NCBI GenBank assembly: GCA_963739135.1
Contig: CAVTZG010000030.1
Location: 1-64,000 of the forward strand
Origin: Palsa-504 sp963739135
GTDB lineage: Bacteria; Actinomycetota; Actinomycetes; Streptosporangiales; Streptosporangiaceae
DNA length: 64,000 nt
Direction: 5' to 3'
The notes beneath the pieces are model-generated. The model did no database searches. It was not told where the DNA came from and saw nothing but the letters and a program-made list of their open reading frames with translations. Positions 1-8,421 of this stretch are shown here, piece after piece; positions within the stretch are counted from its first letter, which is position 1; every line of letters begins with the position of its first letter. Both the position numbers and the translations under genes were made by a program.

Positions 1-128
1 AAGCATCACGACTATGGACTCTCGGTCACGACCGCGGCCAGGCGGCCAGGTGAACGATCCGGGTGGCCGTCCCCGGCCGCTGCAGCGAGGAGGGGTCGGC
101 GGGATCGGCCAGCACGACCGTGGCCATG

Positions 129-637
129 TCACCGAGGTCGGCGAAGGGGGCCGGGCCGGGCACTGGCCGCCGGGTCAGGACCGGGCAGGGCCGAGCCGGG
201 GCCGGGCAGCACGTCGATGTCGGTGGCCCGCATCGGCCGGCCGCATTCGGAGCAGCGCAGCTCGACGTGGCTGATCTGGCCGCAGGTGTGATGCCGGTAC
301 AGCGCCGGCGGGCGGCCTGGCCGGCCAGCCACTTGTCTCCCCAGGCCACCATCACCATGAGTACCTCGAACAGCTCCAGCCCCTTGGCGGTGAGCATGTA
401 CTCATGCCGCGGCGGCCGGGACGAGTACTCCCGCCGCTCCAGCACGCCGGTCTCGGTAAGCCAGCGCAGCCGCTCCGCGAGCACCTTGCGGGACATGCCC
501 AGGCTCTGCTGCAGCTGGTCGAACCGGCTCACGCCCATGTAGATGTTCCGGAGGATCAGCGGCGACCAGGGCTCGCCGACCACATCCATGGTGCGCGCGA
601 TCGAGCACGCCATCGCGCCGAAGGCAGTCCGCTGCAT
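129..637 (-). pseudogene. HxlR-family transcriptional regulator, frameshifted
   Basis: The first about 110 residues are a standard HxlR winged-helix domain (WSPLILRNIYMGVSRFDQL, then LTETGVLERREY). Within about positions 305-330 the reading frame must change by one base: the zinc-ribbon-like tail YRHHTCGQ...LRCSECGRPM, usual for this family, continues in another minus-strand frame that stops at 129. Start chosen at the ATG at 637, preceded by AGGA. It is divergent from the DHFR-like remnant and two palindromes lie in between, so autoregulation is likely. The frameshift may be a mutation or a sequencing error. Without repair the first frame runs on to position 26 with an unrelated tail. Confidence 0.8.
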
Positions 638-659
638 GAAACGAATCCTACCCAAAAGG

Positions 660-713
660 GTTCCCTAAAGGAACGCATCGTGTTAGCGTGATCTTGTCAG
701 TTCCCTAAGGGAA
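660..713. promoter_or_regulatory. Paired HxlR-type operator palindromes
   Basis: Two related inverted repeats occupy the divergent promoter: GTTCCCTAAAGGAAC at 660-674 and TTCCCTAAGGGAA at 701-713, with starts 41 bases apart, about four helical turns. The first lies immediately upstream of the HxlR start, the second just upstream of the DHFR-like gene. Paired palindromes of this kind fit binding of an HxlR dimer, which is an inference. Confidence 0.6.
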
Positions 714-735
714 TCCATGTGGAAGGAGAACCGCC

Positions 736-1210
736 GTGTATACGCCGATCGAAGCCACGCCCTGGAAGGCGACCGCCGAGTTAGCCACCTCGGCACTGCC
801 CGCCGCGCCCATCCGTGCCGAGGCCTGGCTGCCCACTGGCCGAACGCGCCGGCCGAGCAGCAGGTGCTCGCCGAGCCCCTGAACGCGTTGCCGAAGTATA
901 TTGCCTCGACGATCCTCCGCGAGCCGCTCGCCTGGCAGAATGCCAGGCTGCTGCGAGGTGACATCGGCGCCGCCGTGCGTGCACTGAAGGTGGAGGAGGG
1001 CAATGACCTCCACGTAATCGGCAGCCCCGGGCTCGTCCAGACCCTGATCGGCCACGACCTGATCGACGAGATGCGCCTCATGATCGACCCGCTCGTACTC
1101 GGCGGCGGCAAGCGCCTCTCCCCGCAGACGGCTCGCCCAGGCGGCTGCGCCTCAGCAGCAACCAGGTGACCACGACTGGCGCCCTCCTGCTCACTTACAC
1201 CCGCGCGTAG
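736..1210 (+). pseudogene. RibD C-terminal/DHFR-like reductase remnant
   Basis: From about 823 to 1115 the plus strand encodes the C-terminal two thirds of a dihydrofolate-reductase-like protein (RibD_C family): AEPLNALPKYIAS, HVIGSPGLVQTLI and MIDPLVLGGGKR are family hallmarks. The N-terminal nucleotide-binding portion is missing; the GTG at 736 with its GGAGAA site opens another frame that encodes no DHFR start. Between about 1115 and 1140 a second frame change is needed to reach the expected tail VTTTGALLLTY, which ends at 1210. Two independent lesions make a functional product unlikely. Confidence 0.7.
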
Positions 1211-1236
1211 CCCGCGCCCAGTTCTCGGAGGCTCAC

Positions 1237-1674
1237 ATGATTCAGCGGATGGACAACGTCGCCATCGTCGTCGACGACCTGGACGCGGCTGTCGCGTTCT
1301 TCGTCGAGCTCGGGATGGAATTGGAAGGCCGGGGGCAGGTCGAAGGCCTTTGGGCGGACCGCACCGTCGGACTCGACGGCGTCCGGAGCGACATCGCGAT
1401 GATGCGGACCCCGGACGGCCACAGCAAGCTGGAGCTGACCAAGTACCACTCTCCCGCGGCGGTTGGCGCCGAGCCGGAGAACCCGCCGCCCAACACGCTG
1501 GGCCTGCATCGCGTCATGTTCGCCGTCGACGACATCGACAACACCGTCGCCCGCCTGCGCGCCCACGGCGCGGAACTCCTCGGCGAGGTGGCGCAGTTCG
1601 AGAGCATCTTCCGGCTCTGCTACCTCCGCGGCCCCGCGGGCATCATCGTCGCCCTGGCCGAACAGATCAGCTGA
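1237..1674 (+). CDS. Glyoxalase/bleomycin-resistance (VOC) family protein
   Basis: A 145-residue single-domain VOC protein. It has the paired beta-alpha-beta-beta-beta modules of the fold: MDNVAIVVDDLDAAVAFF at the start and HRVMFAVDDIDNTVARL from about residue 90. Family members are metal-dependent isomerases, dioxygenases or drug-binding proteins; the substrate cannot be read here. The ATG follows a GGAGG site by 7 bases. It directly follows the broken DHFR-like gene on the same strand and may have been co-transcribed with it under the HxlR palindromes. Confidence 0.85.
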   Translation: MIQRMDNVAIVVDDLDAAVAFFVELGMELEGRGQVEGLWADRTVGLDGVRSDIAMMRTPDGHSKLELTKYHSPAAVGAEPENPPPNTLGLHRVMFAVDDIDNTVARLRAHGAELLGEVAQFESIFRLCYLRGPAGIIVALAEQIS

Positions 1675-1830
1675 CGCGAGCCTGCAGGAAGGAGCGACGC
1701 GGCCACGTTCCGTGCGCTCGAAGGCGAGTGGTCGTCCCTCCTTAAAAGGACCCTAATGGCGGGAATTACACTCGAGGGCCACGACCGCCCGCGACGCGGC
1801 GATGGCGGTGCAGCCCGCCGGCCGCCAGGC

Positions 1831-2487
1831 TCAGCTGGGCTGGGGCACGATCCGGATGTACGGCTTGGGCTCCTCCCACTCCCCGAAGAGCTCCTTGGCC
1901 TGGTCGTTGGAGACCGAGCCGGCGATGATGACGTCCTCGCCCTGCTTCCAGTTGACCGGCGTGGCCACCTTGTGCTTGGCGGTGAGCTGCAGCGAGTCGA
2001 CGACCCGCAGCACCTCGTCGAAGTTGCGCCCGGTCGTCATCGGGTACACCAGGACCAGCTTGATCTTCTTGTCCGGGCCGATCACGAACACGTTCCGCAC
2101 CGTCTGGTTATCCGCGGGCGTGCGCGACTTGGCGTCGCCCGAGACGTCGGCCGGCAGCATCCCGTACAGCTTGGCCACCTTGAAGTCATGGTCGGCGATG
2201 AGCGGGTAATTGGGCGCCGTGCCCTGGGTCTCGGCGATGTCGGCGGCCCACCGCTCATGGTCTCCGGTGGAGTCGACCGACAGGCCGATGATCTTCACGC
2301 CGCGCAGGTCGAACTCCGGCTTGATCTTGGCCATGTAGCCGAGCTCGGTGGTGCAGATCGGGGTGAAGTCCTTGGGGTGCGAGAACAGGACCGCCCAGGA
2401 ATCCCCGAGCCAGTCGTAGAAGCGGATCGGCCCCTCGCTCGTCTCCGCCTCGAAGTCCGGAGCGGTATCGCCGATGGTCAGTGGCAT
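1831..2487 (-). CDS. 1-Cys peroxiredoxin (Prx6 type)
   Basis: A 218-residue AhpC/TSA-family peroxidase reducing hydrogen peroxide and organic hydroperoxides in the cytosol. The peroxidatic cysteine is Cys45 in the motif DFTPICTTEL. The long C-terminal domain (VNWKQGEDVII... and ...PYIRIV) is the 1-Cys Prx6 signature, and no resolving cysteine is evident. Start chosen at ATG 2487 because GGGAGGAAG lies just upstream; 13 in-frame upstream codons extend into the flavin-reductase scar. The gene sits about 40 bases downstream of that truncated gene on the same strand. Confidence 0.93.
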   Translation of the reverse strand: MPLTIGDTAPDFEAETSEGPIRFYDWLGDSWAVLFSHPKDFTPICTTELGYMAKIKPEFDLRGVKIIGLSVDSTGDHERWAADIAETQGTAPNYPLIADHDFKVAKLYGMLPADVSGDAKSRTPADNQTVRNVFVIGPDKKIKLVLVYPMTTGRNFDEVLRVVDSLQLTAKHKVATPVNWKQGEDVIIAGSVSNDQAKELFGEWEEPKPYIRIVPQPS

Positions 2488-2529
2488 GGTCTTCCTCCCT
2501 TGGTAACCGCAGACCGTGCTTAGCACAGC

Positions 2530-2869
2530 TGCCGGTCGGGCCTGGCCGGTGCCGAACGCCGTCCCAGGCCGCGGTCACGCCCCGGCGCGCGAAGTTGGCC
2601 GAAAGGTGCTGCTGGGGTGCTGCGAGCACGTTGACCACGAACGCGCCGTGGGCGCGGATCGCCTGTAGCGTCAGGCTCTCGCGGTCAAAGCAGACCAGCA
2701 CGAGCGGCGGGTCCAGTGATAGCGAAGTGACGGCGCTGGCGGTGGTGCCGACGGGCTCGCCGTCATCGCCTATCGATGTCATTACCGTCACGCCGGTGGC
2801 GAAGTGGCCCATCGCGTGCCGGAACACGGCGGCGCTGATCTCGGTAGACGACTGTTCAACAGCTGTCAT
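2530..2869 (-). pseudogene. Flavin reductase-like protein, 3' truncated
   Basis: From the ATG at 2869 (MTAVEQSS) the protein matches the FMN-binding flavin reductase-like fold: FRHAMGHFATGVTVMT, GTTASAVTSLSLDPPLVLVC and a FARRGV..WDGV helix. Recognisable sequence stops after about 113 residues at position 2530; the frame then runs out of phase across the peroxiredoxin gene. About the last third of the domain is lost. It probably once supplied reduced flavin to the divergent luciferase-like monooxygenases at 3038-5009. Confidence 0.75.
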
Positions 2870-2884
2870 CGTCCTAAATCCTAC

Positions 2885-2896
2885 CATATCGATATG
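2885..2896. promoter_or_regulatory. 12-bp palindrome upstream of flavin reductase
   Basis: CATATCGATATG is a perfect 12-base palindrome located 16 bases upstream of the ATG at 2869. It is nested in a wider ATCCTA...TAGGAT inverted pair in an AT-rich patch. It is a candidate operator for the divergent monooxygenase/flavin reductase unit. Confidence 0.45.
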
Positions 2897-2952
2897 TAAA
2901 TAGGATTAGGCTCACCGGTCACGCTCCGCTCGCGTCACAAGCCAACCCTGAC

Positions 2953-2970
2953 GACATAGACCACTATGTC
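2953..2970. promoter_or_regulatory. Inverted repeat upstream of LLM monooxygenase
   Basis: GACATAG and CTATGTC form a perfect 7-base inverted repeat around ACCA, about 70 bases before the GTG at 3038. With 2885-2896 it makes two different palindromes in one divergent intergenic region, suggesting separate regulators or separate control of each side. Confidence 0.45.
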
Positions 2971-3037
2971 TAGCGAAATACTGGGCAAGGTCATTCCGTT
3001 TCCGAGTTGCCCCTGATCGGAAAGGACGTGCTGATCC

Positions 3038-3859
3038 GTGACGAGCGTCCCGGCGGGCCGACTGGCCCCCTTGCACCTGGCGGTTGCTCTCGACGGCGCT
3101 GGCTGGCATCCCGCCGCGTGGCGGGAGACCGACGCGCAGCCACAGGGGTTGTTCACCGCCGGCTACTGGACCGAGCTGGCTCAGCAGGCCGAGCGCGGCC
3201 TGCTGGACTTCCTCACCATCGAGGACGGACTGAACCTGCAGTCCGACGACCACTTGGCGGCTGACTCTCGCACCGACCAGGTCCGGGGCCGCCTGGACGC
3301 GGTGCTGATCGCGGCCCGGGCCGCCCCCGCCACCCGGCACATCGGGTTCGTGCCGACCGCGATCACCACCCACACCGAGCCGTTCCACCTGTCCAAGGCC
3401 ATCGCCACCCTGGACTACGTGAGCAGCGGCCGGGCCGGGATCCGGATCCAGGTCGGCGCCCGGGCCGGCCCGGCGGCCCACTTCGGCCGCCGGGAGATCC
3501 CGCCGCTGCAGGCGGACCGCCTCGCGGATCCGGACGTGCAGCGGGTGATCGCCGAGCACTTCGACGAGGCGGCCGACTACGTGGAGGTGCTGCGCCGGCT
3601 CTGGGACAGCTGGGAGGACGACGCGGAGATCCGCGACGTGGCCACCGGCCGCTTCATCGACCGGGACAAGCTGCACTACATCGACTTCGAAGGCCGCTGG
3701 TTCTCCGTGAAGGGGCCGTCGATCACCCCGCGGCCGCCGCAGGGCCAGCCGGTCGTCGCCGCGCTCGGCCACGCCAGCGTGCCGCACCGGCTGATCGCCC
3801 GCTCGGCCGACGTCGGGTTCGTCACCCCGCGCGACGCGGCCGTCGCCGCCACCGGTTGA
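3038..3859 (+). pseudogene. Luciferase-like (LLM) monooxygenase, C-terminally shortened
   Basis: 273 residues of a bacterial-luciferase-family flavin-dependent oxidoreductase: FLTIEDGLNL, HIGFVPTAITTHTEPFHL, KAIATLDYVSSGRAGIRIQV and FDEAADYVEVLRRLWDSW are family blocks. Relatives run to roughly 400 residues, and this ORF stops about where the last third of the TIM barrel should begin. The TGA sits in the ribosome binding region of the next gene, so an internal deletion probably joined the two. It could still make a protein but should not fold as a normal barrel. Start is a GTG. Confidence 0.7.
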
Positions 3860-3872
3860 GGAGGAAGCCCGC

Positions 3873-5009
3873 ATGACGAACACCCCGCTGACGGTCCTGG
3901 ACCTGGTCCCCATCTCGTCCGGCTCGAACGCCACCCAGGCGCTGCGGAACAGCATCGACCTGGCCCAGCAGACCGAACGGCTCGGCTACACCCGCTACTG
4001 GTTCGCCGAGCACCACCTCAACCCCGGCGTGGCCGGCACCTCCCCGGCCGTGGTGCTGGCGCTGACCGCCGCCGCTACGTCCACCATCCGGCTCGGCTCC
4101 GGGGCGGTGCAAATGGGGCATCGCACCGCCCTGGCCACCGTCGAGGAGTTCGGCCTGCTGGACGCGCTGCACCCGGGACGCTTCGACCTCGGCCTGGGCC
4201 GCTCCGGCGGCCGGCCGCGCGAACCCAAGGCACCCGCGCTGGCCGGCGGCGGCGCCGCGGCCACCGCGAGCGGCGGCCGGACCCCGAACGGGCTGCTCAT
4301 ACCGCCCCGGTTCTCCTTCCAGCACCTGCTCGGCTCGCCCCGGTTCGCGATGCAGAAGACGCTGCTGCAGCTGCCGCACGCGGAGCCGCAGAATTACACC
4401 GAGCAGGTCACCGACGTGCTCGCGTTGCTCGCCGGGACCTACCGCTCCCCGGAAGGGGAGGAAGCCCACGTGGTGCCCGGCGAGGGCGCGGAGCTGCAGG
4501 TCTGGATCCTCGGCAGCAGCGGCGGCGAAAGCGCCGAGGTGGCCGGCGGCAAGGGCCTGCGCTTCGCCGCGAACTACCACGTCAGCCCGGCCACCGTGCT
4601 CGAGGCCGTGGACGGCTACCGGGCGGCGTTCCGGCCTTCCGCGATCCTCGACCGGCCCTACGTCAGCGTGTCAGCCGACGTCGTCGTAGGCCGCACCGAG
4701 GCCGCGGCCCGGGAACTGGCCACCGGCTACGGCCTGTGGGTGCGCAGCATCCGCACCGCTGAAGGCGCCATCCAGTTCCCCACCCCCGAGCAGGCTCGCC
4801 GCCACGTCTGGAGCGACGCCGACCGCGAGCTGGTCGCCGACCGCATCGACACCCAGTTCGTCGGCACCCCGGGCCAGGTCACCGACCAGCTGGAGCGGCT
4901 CCGCGACGCCACCGAAGCCGACGAGCTGATCATCACGACCATCACCCACGACCACGCGGACCGGGTCCGTTCCTACCAGCTGCTCGCCGAGGAGTGGGCC
5001 CGGCGATGA
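3873..5009 (+). CDS. LLM-class flavin-dependent oxidoreductase (MsnO8-like)
   Basis: A 378-residue luciferase-like monooxygenase subclass protein, apparently complete. Visible blocks are LDLVPISSG, RYWFAEHHLNPG, RLGSGAVQMGHRTALATVEEFGLLDALHPGRFDLGLGR (in parts) and the late FVGTPGQVTDQLERL segment. Such enzymes use FMNH2 from a reductase to oxidise small organics; the substrate is unknown. GAGGAGG precedes the ATG. It lies 13 bases after the shortened LLM gene, and its TGA overlaps the ATG of a small broken ORF. Confidence 0.9.
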   Translation: MTNTPLTVLDLVPISSGSNATQALRNSIDLAQQTERLGYTRYWFAEHHLNPGVAGTSPAVVLALTAAATSTIRLGSGAVQMGHRTALATVEEFGLLDALHPGRFDLGLGRSGGRPREPKAPALAGGGAAATASGGRTPNGLLIPPRFSFQHLLGSPRFAMQKTLLQLPHAEPQNYTEQVTDVLALLAGTYRSPEGEEAHVVPGEGAELQVWILGSSGGESAEVAGGKGLRFAANYHVSPATVLEAVDGYRAAFRPSAILDRPYVSVSADVVVGRTEAAARELATGYGLWVRSIRTAEGAIQFPTPEQARRHVWSDADRELVADRIDTQFVGTPGQVTDQLERLRDATEADELIITTITHDHADRVRSYQLLAEEWARR

Positions 5010-5128
5010 CCCCGCTGAGGACCCTGCCGGTCATCGATGTGGGCCCGCTGACCGGGCGGTGTCGGCTGCGGCGCGGGCCGGCGTGGGACCGGGTCATCGA
5101 GGCGGCCGGGACTCCGCAGCGCCCCTAG
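5006..5128 (+). pseudogene. Short N-terminal fragment, 2-oxoglutarate oxygenase-like
   Basis: A 40-residue ORF whose ATG overlaps the previous stop by four bases (ATGA), as in an operon. Its start, LPVIDVGPL, resembles the N-terminus of isopenicillin-N-synthase-like Fe(II)/2-oxoglutarate oxygenases; the rest is unrelated and ends quickly. I read it as the stub of a deleted third operon gene. The family assignment rests on about nine residues. Confidence 0.35.
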
Positions 5129-5383
5129 CACCCCCGCGTCGGTTCCCGAAACGCCGCCGCCCGCCATGTCACCCGTAGCGGATGAGGTGATGGTGTGCGC
5201 CCGCTGCCAGTCTGGAGTCGTGGTCGTCTCACTGCCGGCGTCTGACCTACCGCACGTCCCACCACCACCGTCACCGCCTTAACGGCGCGCATGCCGAAGA
5301 GATCACGACCGCTGGGAATAGCCCGTCGCTTACGACCTCGCGCGGGCGGCTCGCCCGGCATGAGGCTGACCAGGGAGAAACAG

Positions 5384-7195
5384 ATGCCTTCACCCATCGC
5401 TGCTGATTTGAGCGACCGCGCTGACTTCGCCAATGCCGATCGCGGCTTTATCGGCACGCTGGAGCCGATGGTGATCAAGGCTGCGGATGGGCGCGTGGTC
5501 TGGGACATGGATTCCTGGGGATTCCTCGACGGCGACTGCCCGGACACCGTTAATCCCAGCCTGTGGCGGCAGGCCCAGCTGACGGCCAAGCACGGCCTGT
5601 ATGAGGTGACCGACGGGATCTACCAGGTCCGCGGCTTCGAGATGTCCAACATGACACTGGTGGAAAGCGACCACGGCGTCATCGTCATCGACCCGCTGAT
5701 CTCCCAGGAGGTGGCAGCCGCGGCCATCGCGCTGTACCGCAAGCACCGCGGCGACCGCGCCGTCACGGCCGTCATCTACACCCACGCCCACCTGGACCAC
5801 TTCGGCGGGGTGCTGGGCGTGGTCGACGCCGATACCAAGGTCCCGATCCTCGCGCCCGAACATTTCCTGGAGCACGCGGTATCGGAGAACGTCTACGCCG
5901 GGACGGCGATGCTGCGCCGCAGTTACTACTACGCCGCCATCGGCCTGCCCAAGAGCGCGACCGGCACCCTGGGGATCGGCCTGGGGGCGGGCGGGTCGAC
6001 CGGCGCAGTGGGCCTGATCGCGCCGACCGTCGAGATAACCCGCACCGGGCAGGACGAGATCCTTGACGGGGTGCGCGTGGTTTTTCAGCTGACCCCGGCC
6101 ACCGAGTGCCCGGCCGAGATGAACTTTTTCTTTCCGGACAAGCGGGCCCTGTGTATGGCCGAGAACGCCACCCACAATATGCACAACCTGCTCACCCTGC
6201 GCGGCGCGCAGGTCCGTGACCCGCGGATCTGGTCCCGGTACCTGGCCGAGGCGATCGAGCTGTTCGCCCGCCAGTCCGACGTGGCGTTCGCCTCACACCA
6301 CTGGCCCACCTGGGTCACCGACGATATCGTCGCCTTCCTGACCCAGCAGCGGGACCTGTACGCCTACCTGCACGACCAGACGCTCCGGCTGATCAACCAG
6401 GGCTACGTCCACAGCGAGATCGCCGAGACGATCGAGCTGCCGCCCGAGCTGGACCGGGCCTGGCATGCCCGCGGCTATTACGGATCGGCCAATCACAACA
6501 TCAAGGCGATCTATCAGCGCTACCTGGGCTGGTATGACGCCAACCCGGCGCACCTGTGGCAGCATCCGCCCGAGGCGGCCGGGGCACGGTACGTGCAGGC
6601 CTTCGGCGGCGTGGCTGCGACCGTGGCCAAGGCGAAGGACTTCTTCGACCAGGGCGACCTGCGGTTCGCCGCCGAGCTGGCCAGCCACGCCGTATTCGCC
6701 GAGCCGGACAATGACGCCGCGCGGCAGCTGCTCGCGGCTGTCCTGGAGCGCCTGGGCTACGGCGCGGAGAACGCGACCTGGCGCAACAGCTACCTCACCG
6801 GCGCGAAGGAGCTGCGGACCGGCACGATCGAGCACACCGAAGTCAGCAGCGCTGGCCTGGCCCCGGCCCTGACCATCACCCAGCTGTTCGACTCGATCGC
6901 CATCCGCATCGACGGCCCCAAGGCCTGGGACGAGCACCTGACAATCGGCTGGCACTTCACCGACGCCCACGAGAACTACCGGATGGAACTCAGCAACGGC
7001 GCGCTCGTCCACTATCCCACCACCGGGAACCAGGCGGCGGACCTGACCCTCACCCTGACCAAGCCCCAGCTGCTGCAGCTCCTGGCCACCGGCCAGCCCG
7101 GCGGCATCGACATATCAGGCGACCCCGCCGTCCTGGGACGGCTGATGTCGCTCGTCGACAACCCCGACCCCGACTTCGCCATCGTCACCCCCTAG
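5384..7195 (+). CDS. Alkyl sulfatase, BDS1/SdsA type
   Basis: A 603-residue zinc metallo-beta-lactamase-fold sulfatase cleaving alkyl sulfate esters to alcohol and sulfate. The metal motif HAHLDH is at residues 134-139, followed by TECPAEMNFFFP and MAENATHNMHN. The middle (KAIYQRYLGWYDANPAHLW) is the dimerisation domain, and the last about 130 residues form the SCP2-like lipid-binding domain. ATG 5384 was chosen because GGGAG precedes it and family N-termini fit; 31 upstream codons are open. No export signal is visible, so it probably acts on imported sulfate esters. It stands alone. Confidence 0.92.
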   Translation: MPSPIAADLSDRADFANADRGFIGTLEPMVIKAADGRVVWDMDSWGFLDGDCPDTVNPSLWRQAQLTAKHGLYEVTDGIYQVRGFEMSNMTLVESDHGVIVIDPLISQEVAAAAIALYRKHRGDRAVTAVIYTHAHLDHFGGVLGVVDADTKVPILAPEHFLEHAVSENVYAGTAMLRRSYYYAAIGLPKSATGTLGIGLGAGGSTGAVGLIAPTVEITRTGQDEILDGVRVVFQLTPATECPAEMNFFFPDKRALCMAENATHNMHNLLTLRGAQVRDPRIWSRYLAEAIELFARQSDVAFASHHWPTWVTDDIVAFLTQQRDLYAYLHDQTLRLINQGYVHSEIAETIELPPELDRAWHARGYYGSANHNIKAIYQRYLGWYDANPAHLWQHPPEAAGARYVQAFGGVAATVAKAKDFFDQGDLRFAAELASHAVFAEPDNDAARQLLAAVLERLGYGAENATWRNSYLTGAKELRTGTIEHTEVSSAGLAPALTITQLFDSIAIRIDGPKAWDEHLTIGWHFTDAHENYRMELSNGALVHYPTTGNQAADLTLTLTKPQLLQLLATGQPGGIDISGDPAVLGRLMSLVDNPDPDFAIVTP

Positions 7196-7286
7196 AACCT
7201 GACCTGCCGGAGCTGCTGGCCGCGACCTGCCCGGCCTCGGCCCGGTCGATGAACTCGTGGGCCCGCCGCAGGTCGGATGAGCACTG

Positions 7287-8024
7287 TCAGTCTCCTTTAC
7301 CGGGCATCGCGGCGGCTATCAGGCGCCGCGATGCCTGGACGGCGGGTCCGAGCCGGGCCAGCTGGGCGACCAGGTCGTCGGCGGCGGCGTAGAGTGCCTC
7401 GTCGGCCACCGGGTCGAGCGCGTCGAGGATGAACAGCGCCGCCGAAGTATCTTCGCGCAGCTGGGTGCGGCGTGCCTGGCGCCAGTTCCAGCGCCGGCAG
7501 GTCACGCCGGCGTCGTCGCACCACACCACCTCACCCGGATCGGGGCGCTCGATCACCGCGATGCCGTCGGCTACGGTGTCGAAGGGCTCCTGGCCGGTGG
7601 CGCGGACCAGCCGCGGCGCACCGGTGTAGCGGGTGAGGTCCTCCCCGCCGAGCGGGATCTGGTGCAGCACCGAGACCGCGTTGTACAGGTCGGTGAGCCG
7701 GTTCACGCGGGGCAGCCCGGAGGGCGCCCGGCGCAGCAGCGCCTCCAGGCTGTTGCGGGTGCGTTGCGGCTTGGCTCCGAACGCCCGGTACGCCTCCCGC
7801 CACGCCGCCACGTGCGGGAGCTGCTCCGCCGGCCGGTCGCGGAGCGCCTCGCGGGCCGTGGCCTCCGCCGCCTGCAGCAGCGCCTCGCTCGCCTGGTCAC
7901 TCGGGCCCGGGACGAGCCCATCGACGGCCAGCAGCATGGCACGGTAGTCGGGCCGCAGCCCGAACACCGCTGCGTCGACGTGGCCGCCCGCCAGGAACTC
8001 CTGGAGCATTCCGAGGTCAGGCAC
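7287..8024 (-). CDS. B3/4 domain protein (PheRS beta-like)
   Basis: About 245 residues resembling the B3/B4 domain of phenylalanyl-tRNA synthetase beta chains: YRAFGAKPQRTRNSLEALLRR (in parts), LPRVNRLTDLYNAVSVLH, and GEVVWCDDAGVTCRRWNWRQ near the end. Stand-alone versions are thought to edit misacylated tRNA or amino acids. The GTG at 8024 overlaps the stop of the cupin gene by 8 bases, so translation is probably coupled; ATG 8009 is the alternative. Upstream codons in this frame run through the cupin and are a shadow. Confidence 0.8.
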   Translation of the reverse strand: MPDLGMLQEFLAGGHVDAAVFGLRPDYRAMLLAVDGLVPGPSDQASEALLQAAEATAREALRDRPAEQLPHVAAWREAYRAFGAKPQRTRNSLEALLRRAPSGLPRVNRLTDLYNAVSVLHQIPLGGEDLTRYTGAPRLVRATGQEPFDTVADGIAVIERPDPGEVVWCDDAGVTCRRWNWRQARRTQLREDTSAALFILDALDPVADEALYAAADDLVAQLARLGPAVQASRRLIAAAMPGKGD

Positions 8025-8337
8025 CGACCACCTCCGACCGGGATCCCAGCCCCACGCCCGGCTCGAAGACGGCCAGGGAGAACCTCGCCGGCTGCGGGCC
8101 CGGATTGGCGTAGGCGTGTGCCGCGTCGCCGGGGAACGCGGCCGCGTCGCCGGCCTCGAGGGTGACCGACTGGCCTGCGGCCTCGACCGTGATAGTGCCT
8201 TGCTGGACCTGCATGAGCTCCTTGGTGCCCGGCGTGTGGGCCTCGCTCGAGTGATGGTCTGCGGGACCGAGGGTACGCCCTCGGCGGACACCGCAAGACG
8301 CCCTCAGCGGACACCGGAAAACGCCCTCGGCATACAC
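8017..8337 (-). CDS. Cupin-domain protein, probably 5'-truncated XRE-cupin
   Basis: The last about 75 residues form a small cupin barrel: HHSSEAHTPGTKELMQVQQG, then AGDAAAFPGDAAHAYANPG, the usual second motif. This region is normally the sensor half of HTH-cupin regulators, but no HTH precedes it. Upstream codons pass through a 23-bp tandem repeat, and any of the repeat-derived ATG/GTG codons could serve as start, so the N-terminus is uncertain. It is translationally coupled to the B3/4 gene and faces away from the MFS exporter. Confidence 0.65.
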   Translation of the reverse strand: MYAEGVFRCPLRASCGVRRGRTLGPADHHSSEAHTPGTKELMQVQQGTITVEAAGQSVTLEAGDAAAFPGDAAHAYANPGPQPARFSLAVFEPGVGLGSRSEVVGA

Positions 8338-8343
8338 CCGGAA
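8275..8343. repeat. Three 23-bp tandem repeats
   Basis: Three head-to-tail copies begin at 8275, 8298 and 8321, all opening with ACGCCCTC and sharing about 17 of 23 positions. They span the apparent 5' end of the cupin gene and the divergent promoter towards the MFS gene. A period of 23 is close to two helical turns. They could be protein-binding iterons or simple duplication debris. Confidence 0.8.
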
Positions 8344-8357
8344 CCTCCTTGACTGGT

Positions 8358-8397
8358 TAGACCTGTCTGTCTATTATCTATTGCACAGACCTGTCTA
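8358..8397. promoter_or_regulatory. TetR operators before MFS gene
   Basis: TAGACCTGTCTGTCTA at 8358-8373 has the same TAGAC and GTCTA half sites and spacing as the perfect palindrome in front of the tetR gene at 9849. A further AGACCTGTCTA lies at 8387-8397. Both are within 65 bases of the MFS start, so the linked TetR protein probably represses the exporter here. Confidence 0.7.
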
Positions 8398-8421
8398 CTC
8401 AATGAGGGTGGATAACCAGAC

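Noticed and set aside
1756..2523. A 255-codon plus-strand frame over the peroxiredoxin
   Set aside because: Shadow opposite the unmistakable DFTPICTTEL peroxiredoxin; no motif of its own.
8275..8343. CRISPR-like repeats
   Set aside because: Tandem 23-bp units without spacers and only three copies.
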